Of a DNA stretch of 64,000 nt, positions 55,539-63,753 are shown in pieces. A program made the translations under genes and the position numbers. The DNA lies in NCBI GenBank assembly GCA_963720475.1, contig OY970394.1:2542001-2606000 (forward strand). The letters run 5' to 3'. Position 1 is the first letter of the stretch, and each line of letters starts with the position of its first letter. The notes beneath the pieces were generated by a model, which had not been told where the DNA came from, did not search any database, and worked only from the letters and a program-made list of their open reading frames with translations. This DNA is from G963720475 sp963720475 (GTDB taxonomy: Bacteria > Actinomycetota > Thermoleophilia > Solirubrobacterales > Thermoleophilaceae).

Positions 55539-55732
55539 CGCAGCCTCCTTCCCAGACCCGACTGGCGCCTGATACTGGCGAGCGTCCCCGGGCTGAGTTC
55601 CTTGCTGAGGTTACCTGGCACGGTGACTGTGCCGGGGCGCCGTGGATGCCTGTAGTGGCGATGGCTTCCCCGGTGACGTTCGAGATACCACCCCTCCTTG
55701 CGCAGTATCCGAATCACCTCCCGGACCTTCAC
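55535..55732 (-). CDS. hicA: HicA-type mRNA interferase toxin
   Basis: 65 residues from GTG 55732 (KVREVIRILRKEGWYLERH). The double-stranded-RNA-binding-like fold has the catalytic His in RGSHRHYRHP and a following VTVPGNLSKELSPGTL. The GTG overlaps the stop of the upstream exported gene (GTGA), so hicA may depend on that transcript. Cleaves mRNA when HicB is absent. Confidence 0.93.
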   Translation of the reverse strand: MKVREVIRILRKEGWYLERHRGSHRHYRHPRRPGTVTVPGNLSKELSPGTLASIRRQSGLGRRLR

Positions 55733-56666
55733 GTGTCGTTGCTGCGCGGGTCGGTGTAGACCGGTTTCTCCCACGGCGGGGTGATTCCGCTGTCCTTTGG
55801 CCTATAGCGGCTGCGGTCGATGCCCTCGAGCGGGACGAGCCGTAAGCCGGGCGCGCTCGTCGTGCGCTCCTCGAGGTCGGTGCCCGGGTACTGGGGGTGG
55901 TAGCGCCACTTCCCTTCCACCGGCGGCCAGTCGAGCACGAGCCCGACTCCTCTGAGCTCCGAGCGCAGCGGGATGTGGCCGGCGTGCGAGCCCTCCGACA
56001 CGCGCGTCCAGCCGGTCTCCGCTGTCCATTCGTTCTCGCAGCGGTGCTGCTTGCACGCCTGGTAGCCGCGGTGGGAGGAGGCGCGCACGTAGGCGCGTCC
56101 CTGGGCGTCCAACCTCACTTGGTAGGACTCCCAGTCGTCCGCATGCCAGCCCGGATACTCGGGCCGCCGACCGGGCTCAGCTCGCGCGCGGTGTTCCACG
56201 CGCCCGCGAGGCCGCCGACGGTCGAGGTCGAGTCGGGGTAGTAGAGCCAGTACTGGATGAAGGTCTCTCCCCCACGCCGGACGACGTGGGTGAACGCGGT
56301 CGCGCGATGCCCGCCGCGCGTCGAGCGGTGGGTGTCGAGCTGCCGGTCGTCGGGCGCGTCGGAGCAATGGTGCTCGCGGCACTCGCGCCAGTCGATCGGG
56401 AGCGTGAAGACGCCCGGCTCGTAGACGAGACCGGGCGCGTGCGCGCGGACCAGGGCGGCGGTGTCCTCCCCATAGGCCGAGGCGAGCTCGTCGTCGCCGT
56501 CGTCGCAGCCGCCGCGGACCGCGCACGCGATCTCGTGCGCGATGAACGCGCCGAACGAGCGTCCGTCGATCCGCGGCCCGACCACGGCGAGGGCTCCGAG
56601 CGCGAGCGAGACCGCGAGGACCGTCCCTGTCCATTCGATCGCCGCCTGGCCGCGCTCGGAGCGCAT
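55729..56666 (-). CDS. Exported protein with TadE-like N terminus, one frameshift
   Basis: MRSERGQAAIEWTGTVLAVS is the RGQAAIEW pilin-like start of TadE-type proteins with a single membrane helix. The exported part (GETFIQYWLYYPDSTSTVGG) reads until a break near 56165, then continues YPGWHADDWESYQVRLDAQG to PWEKPVYTDPRSNDT. Several Cys pairs. About 310 residues if repaired. Function unknown; its end overlaps hicA. Confidence 0.75.
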
Positions 56667-56757
56667 CGCCCCGGCGACAGTAGGCCGCCGCGACGCGCCG
56701 CTGAGTTACGCCAGTGACGACTCAGCCAACGCGCCGCGACGGCGCTAAACCACTGCC

Positions 56758-57138
56758 CTACTTGAAGACGTCGAACCCGACCTGCGAGTCCGTCCCGTTC
56801 TTCAGGAACCGCTTGCCTTGCTTGTTAGCGAGGTCGCCCTTGAGCCGCCCGACCGTCCAACCCTTGTGGGAGTCCGGGTGATAGAGGTAGCTCCGTAGGA
56901 CGTGGTACGAGTCGTCGCACGTCAGGTCGCCCTTCGGCTCGGAGAAGTTGCGTCGCCTATAGACGCCCTTCTTGAAGCCTGCAGCGGGGTCGTCAACCAC
57001 CACCCGGAAGTCCGGGCAGGCGAACTTCACGGCCGCCGTGGCCTTGTTGTTCCCCGCGGTCGCCGACGTCGACATCACTGCGACTGCTGTGACCAGCATG
57101 ACACCTGCCGTGACCAGCAGTATCAGCTTTCTCATCAA
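56758..57138 (-). CDS. Small secreted protein, paralog 1 of 3
   Basis: 126 residues: signal peptide (MMRKLILLVTAGVMLVTAVA, cleavage near ATAG), then FACPDFRVVV, YRRRNFSEPKGDLTCDD, RSYLYHPDSHKGWTVGRLKG and GKRFLKNGTDSQVGFDVF. Two conserved Cys probably form a disulfide. Paralogs lie at 57581 and 58051. I do not recognise the family; it has no catalytic signature and a ligand-binding or inhibitor role is possible. Confidence 0.82.
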   Translation of the reverse strand: MMRKLILLVTAGVMLVTAVAVMSTSATAGNNKATAAVKFACPDFRVVVDDPAAGFKKGVYRRRNFSEPKGDLTCDDSYHVLRSYLYHPDSHKGWTVGRLKGDLANKQGKRFLKNGTDSQVGFDVFK

Positions 57139-57237
57139 TCACCTCCGATTAGCAAAACACGAATGCGCCAACACTCTCACAGCTGAGGCGCCCGTGCTGC
57201 CGCTCGTCGTGCGGCGCTACAGCTCGTCCGCGCCGCG

Positions 57238-57552
57238 CTACAAGTCGTCGCGGCGAACGAGGGCCTTCAGGATGCCGCCGAGGCCGGCGAGCACGCCCGC
57301 GGCGGTGAGCCCTCCGCCCAGCGCCAGCACGAGGACCCCCGAGCGGCCCGACTCCTTGACCGACTCGTCCACGAGCCCGAAGGTGTCCACCTCGGTGCTC
57401 GCGCCGACGACCGCGCCGATCAAGCCCAGCAGCAGGACGACCCCGGCCAAGCCGAACAGCACGTTGGCGAGCTGGTCGAGCCGCTGGCCGAGGACGCTTA
57501 GCCCCTCGCGTCCTCCGCGAGGGGCGGTATCGCTTGCGCCCGTGTCTTCCAC
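57238..57552 (-). CDS. Small two-helix membrane protein
   Basis: 104 residues. Two hydrophobic segments (ANVLFGLAGVVLLLGLIGAV and GVLVLALGGGLTAAGVLAGL) flank a short polar loop; charged ends. It is inserted between paralogs 1 and 2 on the same strand. No family recognised. Confidence 0.65.
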   Translation of the reverse strand: MEDTGASDTAPRGGREGLSVLGQRLDQLANVLFGLAGVVLLLGLIGAVVGASTEVDTFGLVDESVKESGRSGVLVLALGGGLTAAGVLAGLGGILKALVRRDDL

Positions 57553-57580
57553 GGGCGCAAGCGTATTACCGACCGACGGC

Positions 57581-57961
57581 CTACTTGTAGACGTCGAACC
57601 CGATCTTGCCGTCGCTGCCGTTCAGCAGGAACCGCTTGCCGGTGCGGTTCTTCAGCTCACCGCGGAGCCGCTGCACGCTCCAGCCCCGGTGCGAATCGGG
57701 GTGGTAGAGGTAGCTGCGGAACACGTGGAAGCTGTAGTCGCAGCTGAGCAGGCTCTGGTTGCGGTCCGGCGCGAAGTTGAGCCGGTTGTAGGTGCCGCGC
57801 GGGAAGCCTGCCTCGACATCGGTCACGACGACCGTGAACTTCGGGCAGTTGAAGCCCTGTGAGGCCCTGGCCTTATCGCCGGCCGAGGCGGAGCTCGCGA
57901 GGACGGCCACCATGGCGACGAGCGCCGCGGCGGCGGACAGCAGGACGAGTAGCTTGCGCAA
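57581..57961 (-). CDS. Small secreted protein, paralog 2 of 3
   Basis: 126 residues. Signal peptide (MRKLLVLLSAAAALVAMVAV, ending SASAG), then FNCPKFTVVV, YNRLNFAPDRNQSLLSCD, RSYLYHPDSHRGWSVQRLRG and GKRFLLNGSDGKIGFDVY. The most divergent of the three, with a two-residue insert before the second Cys. Otherwise the same layout as its neighbours. Confidence 0.83.
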   Translation of the reverse strand: MRKLLVLLSAAAALVAMVAVLASSASAGDKARASQGFNCPKFTVVVTDVEAGFPRGTYNRLNFAPDRNQSLLSCDYSFHVFRSYLYHPDSHRGWSVQRLRGELKNRTGKRFLLNGSDGKIGFDVYK

Positions 57962-58050
57962 GGTCCCTCCTTGGGATGCGGGTTTTCGAACGGGCCCAGA
58001 CTCTCATGGCCGCCGGTCGCCCGCCAGAGGGACCCTGCGCAGCTAGTTCG

Positions 58051-58434
58051 TTACGGCCTGAAGACGTCGAAGCCGATCTGGCTGTCGGTGCCGTTCTTGA
58101 CGAACCGCTTGCCTTCCTTGTTCGACAGGTCGCCCTTCAGCCTGCTGACGCTCCAGCCCCTGTGCGAGGACGGGTGGTAGAGGTAGCTGCGGAGGACGTG
58201 GTAGGCGTCGTCGCAGGTGAACGCCTCCTTCGGCTCGGAGAAGTTCCGGCGCCTGTACGTACCGCGGCCGAAGCCGGCCTCGGGATCTGGCACGACGACC
58301 GTGAACGTCGGACAAGCGAACCTGACGCTCGCGTTCGCCCTGGTGTCGCCACCGGCCGATGCGGAGTTCAACAGAACCGCTACACCGGTTACGAGAAGCG
58401 CGGCCGTGGCCGCGAGAACGAGGTACTTACGCAT
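58051..58434 (-). CDS. Small secreted protein, paralog 3 of 3
   Basis: 127 residues. Signal peptide (MRKYLVLAATAALLVTGVAV, ending SASAG), then FACPTFTVVV, YRRRNFSEPKEAFTCDD, RSYLYHPSSHRGWSVSRLKG and GKRFVKNGTDSQIGFDVF. Closest to paralog 1. The region upstream has the promoter and, opposite, the start of the 1,102-residue gene. Confidence 0.83.
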   Translation of the reverse strand: MRKYLVLAATAALLVTGVAVLLNSASAGGDTRANASVRFACPTFTVVVPDPEAGFGRGTYRRRNFSEPKEAFTCDDAYHVLRSYLYHPSSHRGWSVSRLKGDLSNKEGKRFVKNGTDSQIGFDVFRP

Positions 58435-58561
58435 TGCACTCCTTTGGGTCGTGTGACCGGATCAGAGTGCCAGGCGCGGCGGCCGCTTGCGTCGCCGCCG
58501 CCCCGCTGAGAAATGTCACCCGTTTGGGCCCCCTCTAGTAAGGACACATACGCGGGCGTAG

Positions 58562-58588
58562 TCTGAACGGGCCTTGAGTTCGTTCAGA
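58562..58588 (+). promoter_or_regulatory. Hairpin enclosing the TTG start of the large exported protein
   Basis: TCTGAACG (58562-58569) pairs perfectly with CGTTCAGA (58581-58588); the loop contains the TTG start at 58574. In RNA this would hide the start, or the true start is GTG 58607. It could also be a DNA operator. Confidence 0.45.
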
Positions 58589-61500
58589 ACACAGTCGCCT
58601 AGGGGTGTGTCGCTCGGACTGGGGCTTGCTCTGCTGGCAGTCGGCGGAGCCAGCGTGTGCCCTGCGGAGTCCGGGGCGCAGTCCAATCCCCGCCCGGGGG
58701 TCGAGATCCTCCGACCCGGCAGCGACGCGCTGATCCGTGGCGACAGCCTGCGCCTGACGGTGCGCGTGCGGGGCGGCATGCGCGGCTTCCGCGTCGAGCT
58801 CGACGGGAGGGACATCACGGCCCGCTTCCGTGGCGGCCCGTCGATGCGCCGCGCCAATGTCCGCCTGCGTGGGAAGAACCCCGGGTCCGTGGTCGTCTCG
58901 GCGCGCAACGCGAAGGGACGCAAGAGCTTGGACTCGATTCGCTTCACGCCCGGCCGGCGGCGGGGGGACCTCGTGTCGGTGGCGGCGCACGCGACGCCTC
59001 GCGGTCAGGCGCGCATCGCGCTGCGCAACATCTCGAGGGACGCGACGTTGCAGGTCACACTCAACGGCCGTCGGATCGAGCGCCTGATCCCCGTGCGCGG
59101 GAGAACGCGCGGCGGACAGCTCGACGGCGACCACGGCCTGCGTCACGGACGCAACCGGCTTCAGGTTGTCGCGTTCGACAGACGCGGCCGCTACAAGATC
59201 GTCAGGCGCACGCTGACGATGTCGAAGGAGCGGCCGATCGCGGCGGCGGGGCGCTCGCGGCGCGTCACAGCGGGGGACACGATCAAGCTCGACGCCAGGC
59301 GCTCGCGCGCGGCGCCCGGGGAGCGCCCCCTGCGCTATCGCTGGAAGCTCGTGCGTGCGCCGCGCGATTCCAAGGCGACGCTACGCGGAGCGAACTCGAG
59401 TCGCCCGAGACTGCGCCCCGACGTGCGCGGGACCTACCGCCTCCGGCTCGAGGTGGAGCACGACGCAGCGACCTCGCGCGCGTCGGCGGGCGGAGCACGC
59501 AGCGCGGGCAATGCGCTCGCGGCCGCATCGTCGAGCTCGACCGACACGGTCACGATGACCGGGCAGGCCGACATCGATCCCGTCGGAGTGCTGCTGACGA
59601 CGATCGACAGGGTGCCCGGCGGCGGCGGCTACGGAATGTCGCTCGGTCCGCCGTTGAACGAGCACTACCCCGCCACCGACGCTCTGCAACTGCTCGTCAT
59701 CGACCGCAGCCTGCCGAAGGTCACCTTCAACAAGTCGTACCCGCCGACGCCGGCGGGCGCCCAGAGCCTGCAGGGGGATGTCGCTAACCAGACGAGCGAC
59801 AGCATCGTCGCGATCACGAACCTGTTGCCGTCGCCACTCGACGCCGGCATGCTGGGGCCTCTGAATCAGGCGGTCACTTTCGTCGGCGGACAGTCGCTGG
59901 GAAGCGGGGTCGCCCAGTTCTCGGTCATCGGGATTCCCAACCTCCCCTGCTGCGAGGCCGACGAGAACGTCGGGTTCGATCCCGACTTCAGCGGCACCGT
60001 CGGCGCGGGCGCCGTGGTCGCCCAGCCGGGCGCGCGCCGCCAGTTCGCCAGCCTCGACCGCTACCTGCAGCTGGACGCCGCGCAGAACTTCTCCCCCGTC
60101 TCACCCGACCATGTCCCCTACTCGACTTCGGTCACCGACCAGATCCAGATCACCGTCGGCAGCAAGACCTACACGTCGCCCTCGACCGTGGGTGTCGACG
60201 CGGCGTTCGCGCTCGTCCTGGATGCCGGCTCGCTCGGCCTCGTAGACCAGCAGACCGTCACGATCTGGGATCCGCAGCATCCCGAGCGCGCCCCCGGCCA
60301 ACTCTCCCAGCTCAACGCGTTCCTGCAGGAGTACGCGGGCCAGAATGACAAACTCATCTTCCTCCAGACGGATTCACTGTTCCGCGCCGACGGCGGCGCC
60401 GCGGCCGCCTGGAACGCGGTCGGCTCCACGCTCGACCAGCTCGGTGTCGACCCGCGGTTCTGGAACACCCTGTCCAACGACACATTCGCTTTCGTCGGCC
60501 CCGGCGCCACCGGCGGCCAGTTCGCGGAGGTCGCGAGCCCCGAGACGCGCGGCACCGTCGGCACGCTCTCGGGCGATCTCAAGCGCAACCGCTTCGGGCA
60601 GTTCTACTCGGGCATGGCGAACGCCGGCGGGTCGACCTCGCAGGGATTCCAGGATGTGCTCGCCCCGATCGTCTACCAGCAGACCGTCGAGTGGCCCTAT
60701 CGCACCGGCCCCTACGCGGGCGCGGTGCAGTGCATCGCCGACTTCCTCGGTCTCGACACGCCGATCGAGGACAACTACCTGAACAAGAACCTCACGACCA
60801 ACTGGCCGACGTACCGCGGGCAGCTGACCGGCATGAACTTCAACTCGCTCCCGAACAACGTGCCCTCCTGCGCCAACCCGCAATTCACCGCGACCCAGTT
60901 CACGACGCTCCAATCGCAGCTCGCAAACGAGTTCAAATACGTGCCGCCGGTCAGCAGCCTGATCGCCAACCTGCAGGAGCCCTACAACCTCGCGAACGAC
61001 GAGAAGCAGGCCCAGCTGTCGAACATCGTCACGCAAATCAAGGGCCAGATCGACACGAACGACGTGGCGAGCCAGCCCGATCTCGAGGTGCTCGAGGACC
61101 TGATGTGGGCCGGATCGCTGATCCCAGCGGACGGGGCCGACATCGGCTTCAGCGCCGCAGCGATCATGCTCGACCTCGCGCAGGAGACGGCGACGGAGCC
61201 CACCGGGGCCGCGGTACTGGGCGAGGTCAGGGACAACGCTGGGCAGATCGGCAACGACCTGGCGGACGACTACGTGGTCGCGATGAAGCAGATGAACCAC
61301 GTCGGCGACATCCTGCTGAGCGACTGGGGCAAGCTGTCCGCCACGTACAACTACTCGGTCGCGAATCCCTGGACGTCAACGGTCTCCGATCAGGTGACCG
61401 ACGCCCTGTTGAGCGCGACCACCGGCTGGGCCTATCGGGCGCTGTTCCCGCTCGTCTTTACGCTCTATCGCTTCGGCAACGACGAGCCGGACAACGCGAT

Positions 61501-61882
61501 CGACTACAGCTGCAAAGGGTTCCCAGTGCAGAAGGGCAACTTCCGCCCGTTCGGGGACGCCCCGCGCTACGGCGCGCTCGGGGTCTTCAGCGCGGCGGGC
61601 AATCCCTCGGCCGACCCCGACATCTGGGCGTTCGGCAAGAGCGACGAGCGCTTCCTGGTCGAGAACGCGACCGAGCGCGACCCCACCGGGACACCGACCC
61701 AGGCACTGATCAACGACATGTTCCTCGACCCGGCCCCGAACGCGCCGAGCGTGAGGGGCCCGCCGATCCCCGGCGAGCTCGAGTTCATGGTCAACGACCT
61801 AGCCGCTCCGCAGGGCGTCCAGGTGATCACGCACAACAAGTACGGCGAGTGCCTCGTCAACGGCCACTACCCGGACGACTGA
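58574..61882 (+). CDS. Large exported protein with Ig/PKD-like N-terminal domains
   Basis: 1,102 residues, intact. Signal peptide ends near ESGAQ. Residues ~45-130 and ~130-215 are Ig-like beta domains (VEILRPGSDALIRGDSLRLT), ~215-300 a PKD-like domain (AGDTIKLDARRSRAAPGERP). The remaining ~780 residues form an unrecognised region with few Cys (NLPCCEADE, DYSCKGFP, GECLVNG). No enzyme motif seen. TTG 58574 was chosen; GTG 58607 is a reasonable alternative. Divergent from the three-paralog cluster. Confidence 0.82.
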   Translation: MSSFRTQSPRGVSLGLGLALLAVGGASVCPAESGAQSNPRPGVEILRPGSDALIRGDSLRLTVRVRGGMRGFRVELDGRDITARFRGGPSMRRANVRLRGKNPGSVVVSARNAKGRKSLDSIRFTPGRRRGDLVSVAAHATPRGQARIALRNISRDATLQVTLNGRRIERLIPVRGRTRGGQLDGDHGLRHGRNRLQVVAFDRRGRYKIVRRTLTMSKERPIAAAGRSRRVTAGDTIKLDARRSRAAPGERPLRYRWKLVRAPRDSKATLRGANSSRPRLRPDVRGTYRLRLEVEHDAATSRASAGGARSAGNALAAASSSSTDTVTMTGQADIDPVGVLLTTIDRVPGGGGYGMSLGPPLNEHYPATDALQLLVIDRSLPKVTFNKSYPPTPAGAQSLQGDVANQTSDSIVAITNLLPSPLDAGMLGPLNQAVTFVGGQSLGSGVAQFSVIGIPNLPCCEADENVGFDPDFSGTVGAGAVVAQPGARRQFASLDRYLQLDAAQNFSPVSPDHVPYSTSVTDQIQITVGSKTYTSPSTVGVDAAFALVLDAGSLGLVDQQTVTIWDPQHPERAPGQLSQLNAFLQEYAGQNDKLIFLQTDSLFRADGGAAAAWNAVGSTLDQLGVDPRFWNTLSNDTFAFVGPGATGGQFAEVASPETRGTVGTLSGDLKRNRFGQFYSGMANAGGSTSQGFQDVLAPIVYQQTVEWPYRTGPYAGAVQCIADFLGLDTPIEDNYLNKNLTTNWPTYRGQLTGMNFNSLPNNVPSCANPQFTATQFTTLQSQLANEFKYVPPVSSLIANLQEPYNLANDEKQAQLSNIVTQIKGQIDTNDVASQPDLEVLEDLMWAGSLIPADGADIGFSAAAIMLDLAQETATEPTGAAVLGEVRDNAGQIGNDLADDYVVAMKQMNHVGDILLSDWGKLSATYNYSVANPWTSTVSDQVTDALLSATTGWAYRALFPLVFTLYRFGNDEPDNAIDYSCKGFPVQKGNFRPFGDAPRYGALGVFSAAGNPSADPDIWAFGKSDERFLVENATERDPTGTPTQALINDMFLDPAPNAPSVRGPPIPGELEFMVNDLAAPQGVQVITHNKYGECLVNGHYPDD

Positions 61883-61902
61883 GCGGGCCGGCCGCGGCGC
61901 CG

Positions 61903-63144
61903 CTAGCGGATGGTGAACGAGGCGTAGCGCTTCTTGGAGCGCTCGCCTCGCTTGCCGGCGTCGGCCGTCAGCGTGGCGCGGTAGGAGCCGGGCGCGAGCT
62001 TGCGCTTGGCGACGACGCCGTTGAAGTTGATCTTGTTCGTGCCGTTGATGCGGTCGCGGCGGACGATCGTGCCGACCTTCTTCTTGCCGCCGCCGCGTAC
62101 GCGCCGCTCGACCTTGATGCGGACGTTCGCCTTCGTCGTCAGCACGAACGAGAAGCGCTTGGCGTTCGCGCGGAACTTCGACGCCTCTAGGTAGGCGACG
62201 AGCTCCGAGCGCGTATCGAACGGGCGGTTGGCCGGCAGGTTCACGAACCGGCCGCGCTTGCGCTCGAAGAGGCGGATCGCCGCGTTGTCGAACAGGAAGC
62301 TGACGTAACCGCCGGTGGCGTCGAGGTGGGCGAAGGTCTCGGGCTTCGCCGGGTCGTTCATGCCGGCGGGGGTGATGTCGCGGCCTGACTTACGGTCGTA
62401 GAGGAATACGTCGCGCGGGGAGTTGCCGTTCGGCGCCTGGCGGTCGAGCGCGAGCAGCGAGCCGTTGTCGTTCAGCGCGGGGTGTTCCTCGTCGCGCTGG
62501 TCCACCTCGCCGGCGAAGCGGGTATCGGTCTTCGTCTTCAGGTCCTGGACGTAGGGGTTCGAGTCCTGGCCGAGGTCGCGGACGCACTGGGCGGCGTCGA
62601 GGCAGGTGCTTGCGAGGTAGCGGCCGTTGCCGGAGAGCTTCGGCTGGCGCTGCTTGTTCTGCTCGCCGAAGCCGGTCGAGACGAACTTGCCCGTCTTCGA
62701 GTCGTACACGCGCGTGGGGCCGTTGCCATTGTCGTCGAAGGCGATCAGGCCGAGGTTCGACGCGGTCAGCGAGCCGGGGTTGGCGAACACGTCGACGCCA
62801 GGAAGCGGACGTTCCTTGCCGTTGAACCGGTCAAGGACATGGAGCTTCTTGTTTGCGTCGGTGAAGACGACGTAGCGGCCGTCGAGCGACATGCCGTAGC
62901 GGAACTGCGCGGCGCCCCCGGCCGGGATGGGTACCGGCGGGGGCTTGAGGTTCTTGCCGCGGTCTGCGTCGTACAGCTGAAGTGTTCCGCCCGCGTCCAC
63001 ATACGAGATCACCGGCCGTCGCGCCGATGCACTGGAGGGAATCAGTGCTGCAATCGCTGCGACCAGTGCCAGCGTGCCGGCGAGGAGCTCGGCGGGACGC
63101 GGGCGGATGGTGGCTACTGGGGAGCGATTTGCTTTTGTCGGCAT
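61903..63144 (-). CDS. Exported TolB/WD40-like beta-propeller protein
   Basis: 413 residues. Signal peptide ends near SASA. Residues ~45-310 form repeated propeller-like blades (LQLYDADRGKNL, YVVFTDANKKLHVLDRFNGK, RVYDSKTGKFVS, FLYDRKSGRDITPAG). Residues ~320-413 are the basic C-terminal beta domain (LAPGSYRATLTADAGKRGER), like the end of the 3-896 gene. Probably a surface scaffold or sensor. Converges on the 1,102-residue gene. Confidence 0.82.
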   Translation of the reverse strand: MPTKANRSPVATIRPRPAELLAGTLALVAAIAALIPSSASARRPVISYVDAGGTLQLYDADRGKNLKPPPVPIPAGGAAQFRYGMSLDGRYVVFTDANKKLHVLDRFNGKERPLPGVDVFANPGSLTASNLGLIAFDDNGNGPTRVYDSKTGKFVSTGFGEQNKQRQPKLSGNGRYLASTCLDAAQCVRDLGQDSNPYVQDLKTKTDTRFAGEVDQRDEEHPALNDNGSLLALDRQAPNGNSPRDVFLYDRKSGRDITPAGMNDPAKPETFAHLDATGGYVSFLFDNAAIRLFERKRGRFVNLPANRPFDTRSELVAYLEASKFRANAKRFSFVLTTKANVRIKVERRVRGGGKKKVGTIVRRDRINGTNKINFNGVVAKRKLAPGSYRATLTADAGKRGERSKKRYASFTIR

Positions 63145-63232
63145 TGAGTGGAGCTATGTGTGGTTTCGGTGGTGTCTCTTCTCTAGACACCCTTAGTGTC
63201 GTGTGGCGCGGGCGCCCCGCCCAGGGCCCCTA

Positions 63233-63252
63233 GGGGTGGATACCACCACCCC
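63233..63252. promoter_or_regulatory. Inverted repeat upstream of small membrane protein
   Basis: GGGGTGG (63233-63239) and CCACCCC (63246-63252), centre ATACCA. It lies just before a TACACT box (63259-63264) that could be the -10 of the gene starting at 63292. Operator role inferred. Confidence 0.4.
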
Positions 63253-63291
63253 GCGCACTACACTCGCATAACACGAGCAGAGGGGAACCTG

Positions 63292-63543
63292 ATGCGCAGT
63301 CCCAGCCCGCTTTACATGTCCGTCGCCGTGCCTGTGGCCCTTGCCGGCGGCAGCTGGATCCTGCTGGGGGTGATGGTGCTCATCTTCTTCGGCGTCGTGA
63401 TCGGTTGGTACACGCGCAAGGGGAGCGGAATCTCCGAGACGCCCTACGGGAAGATCTACGGCGGCGCGCCTGGCGCGATCGGCAAGGACGACGTGTCGGG
63501 CAAGGACAAGCGCGAAAAGAACATCTCGCGCGGGACGAAGTAG
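63292..63543 (+). CDS. Small single-helix membrane protein
   Basis: 83 residues from ATG 63292, which follows AGAGGGGA. One to two hydrophobic segments (YMSVAVPVALAGGSWILLGV through FGVVIGWYTRKG), then a basic hydrophilic tail (GAIGKDDVSGKDKREKNISR). No family recognised. Confidence 0.72.
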   Translation: MRSPSPLYMSVAVPVALAGGSWILLGVMVLIFFGVVIGWYTRKGSGISETPYGKIYGGAPGAIGKDDVSGKDKREKNISRGTK

Positions 63544-63643
63544 CCGCCACCGCTACCGCATAGGCCGCCCGGCGCGACGCGGACCGCCTGAGCGCAGGTC
63601 GTTCAGGGGACGTGCATCTGTGGCCGGGCGCGTATAGCGGTTA

Positions 63644-63702
63644 CGGAAAGAAAGTTGCCCCACCGGCAAATTTGTTTCCTGACAGGCAACTTTTTTTCCG
63701 AA
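63644..63702. repeat. Dispersed repeat copy B within a long hairpin
   Basis: CGGAAAGAAAGTTGCC (63644-63659) pairs with GGCAACTTTTTTTCCG (63685-63700) with one G.U, a 16-base stem around a 25-base loop. Positions 63661-63702 match copy A at 35442-35483 (36/42). It lies between convergent genes and could act as a bidirectional terminator with a T-rich arm. Confidence 0.75.
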
Positions 63703-63753
63703 GCCGCTAGGGACCGGAGGCGCGGCCCGGAGCGACCGGCCCGGCGCGACCGC

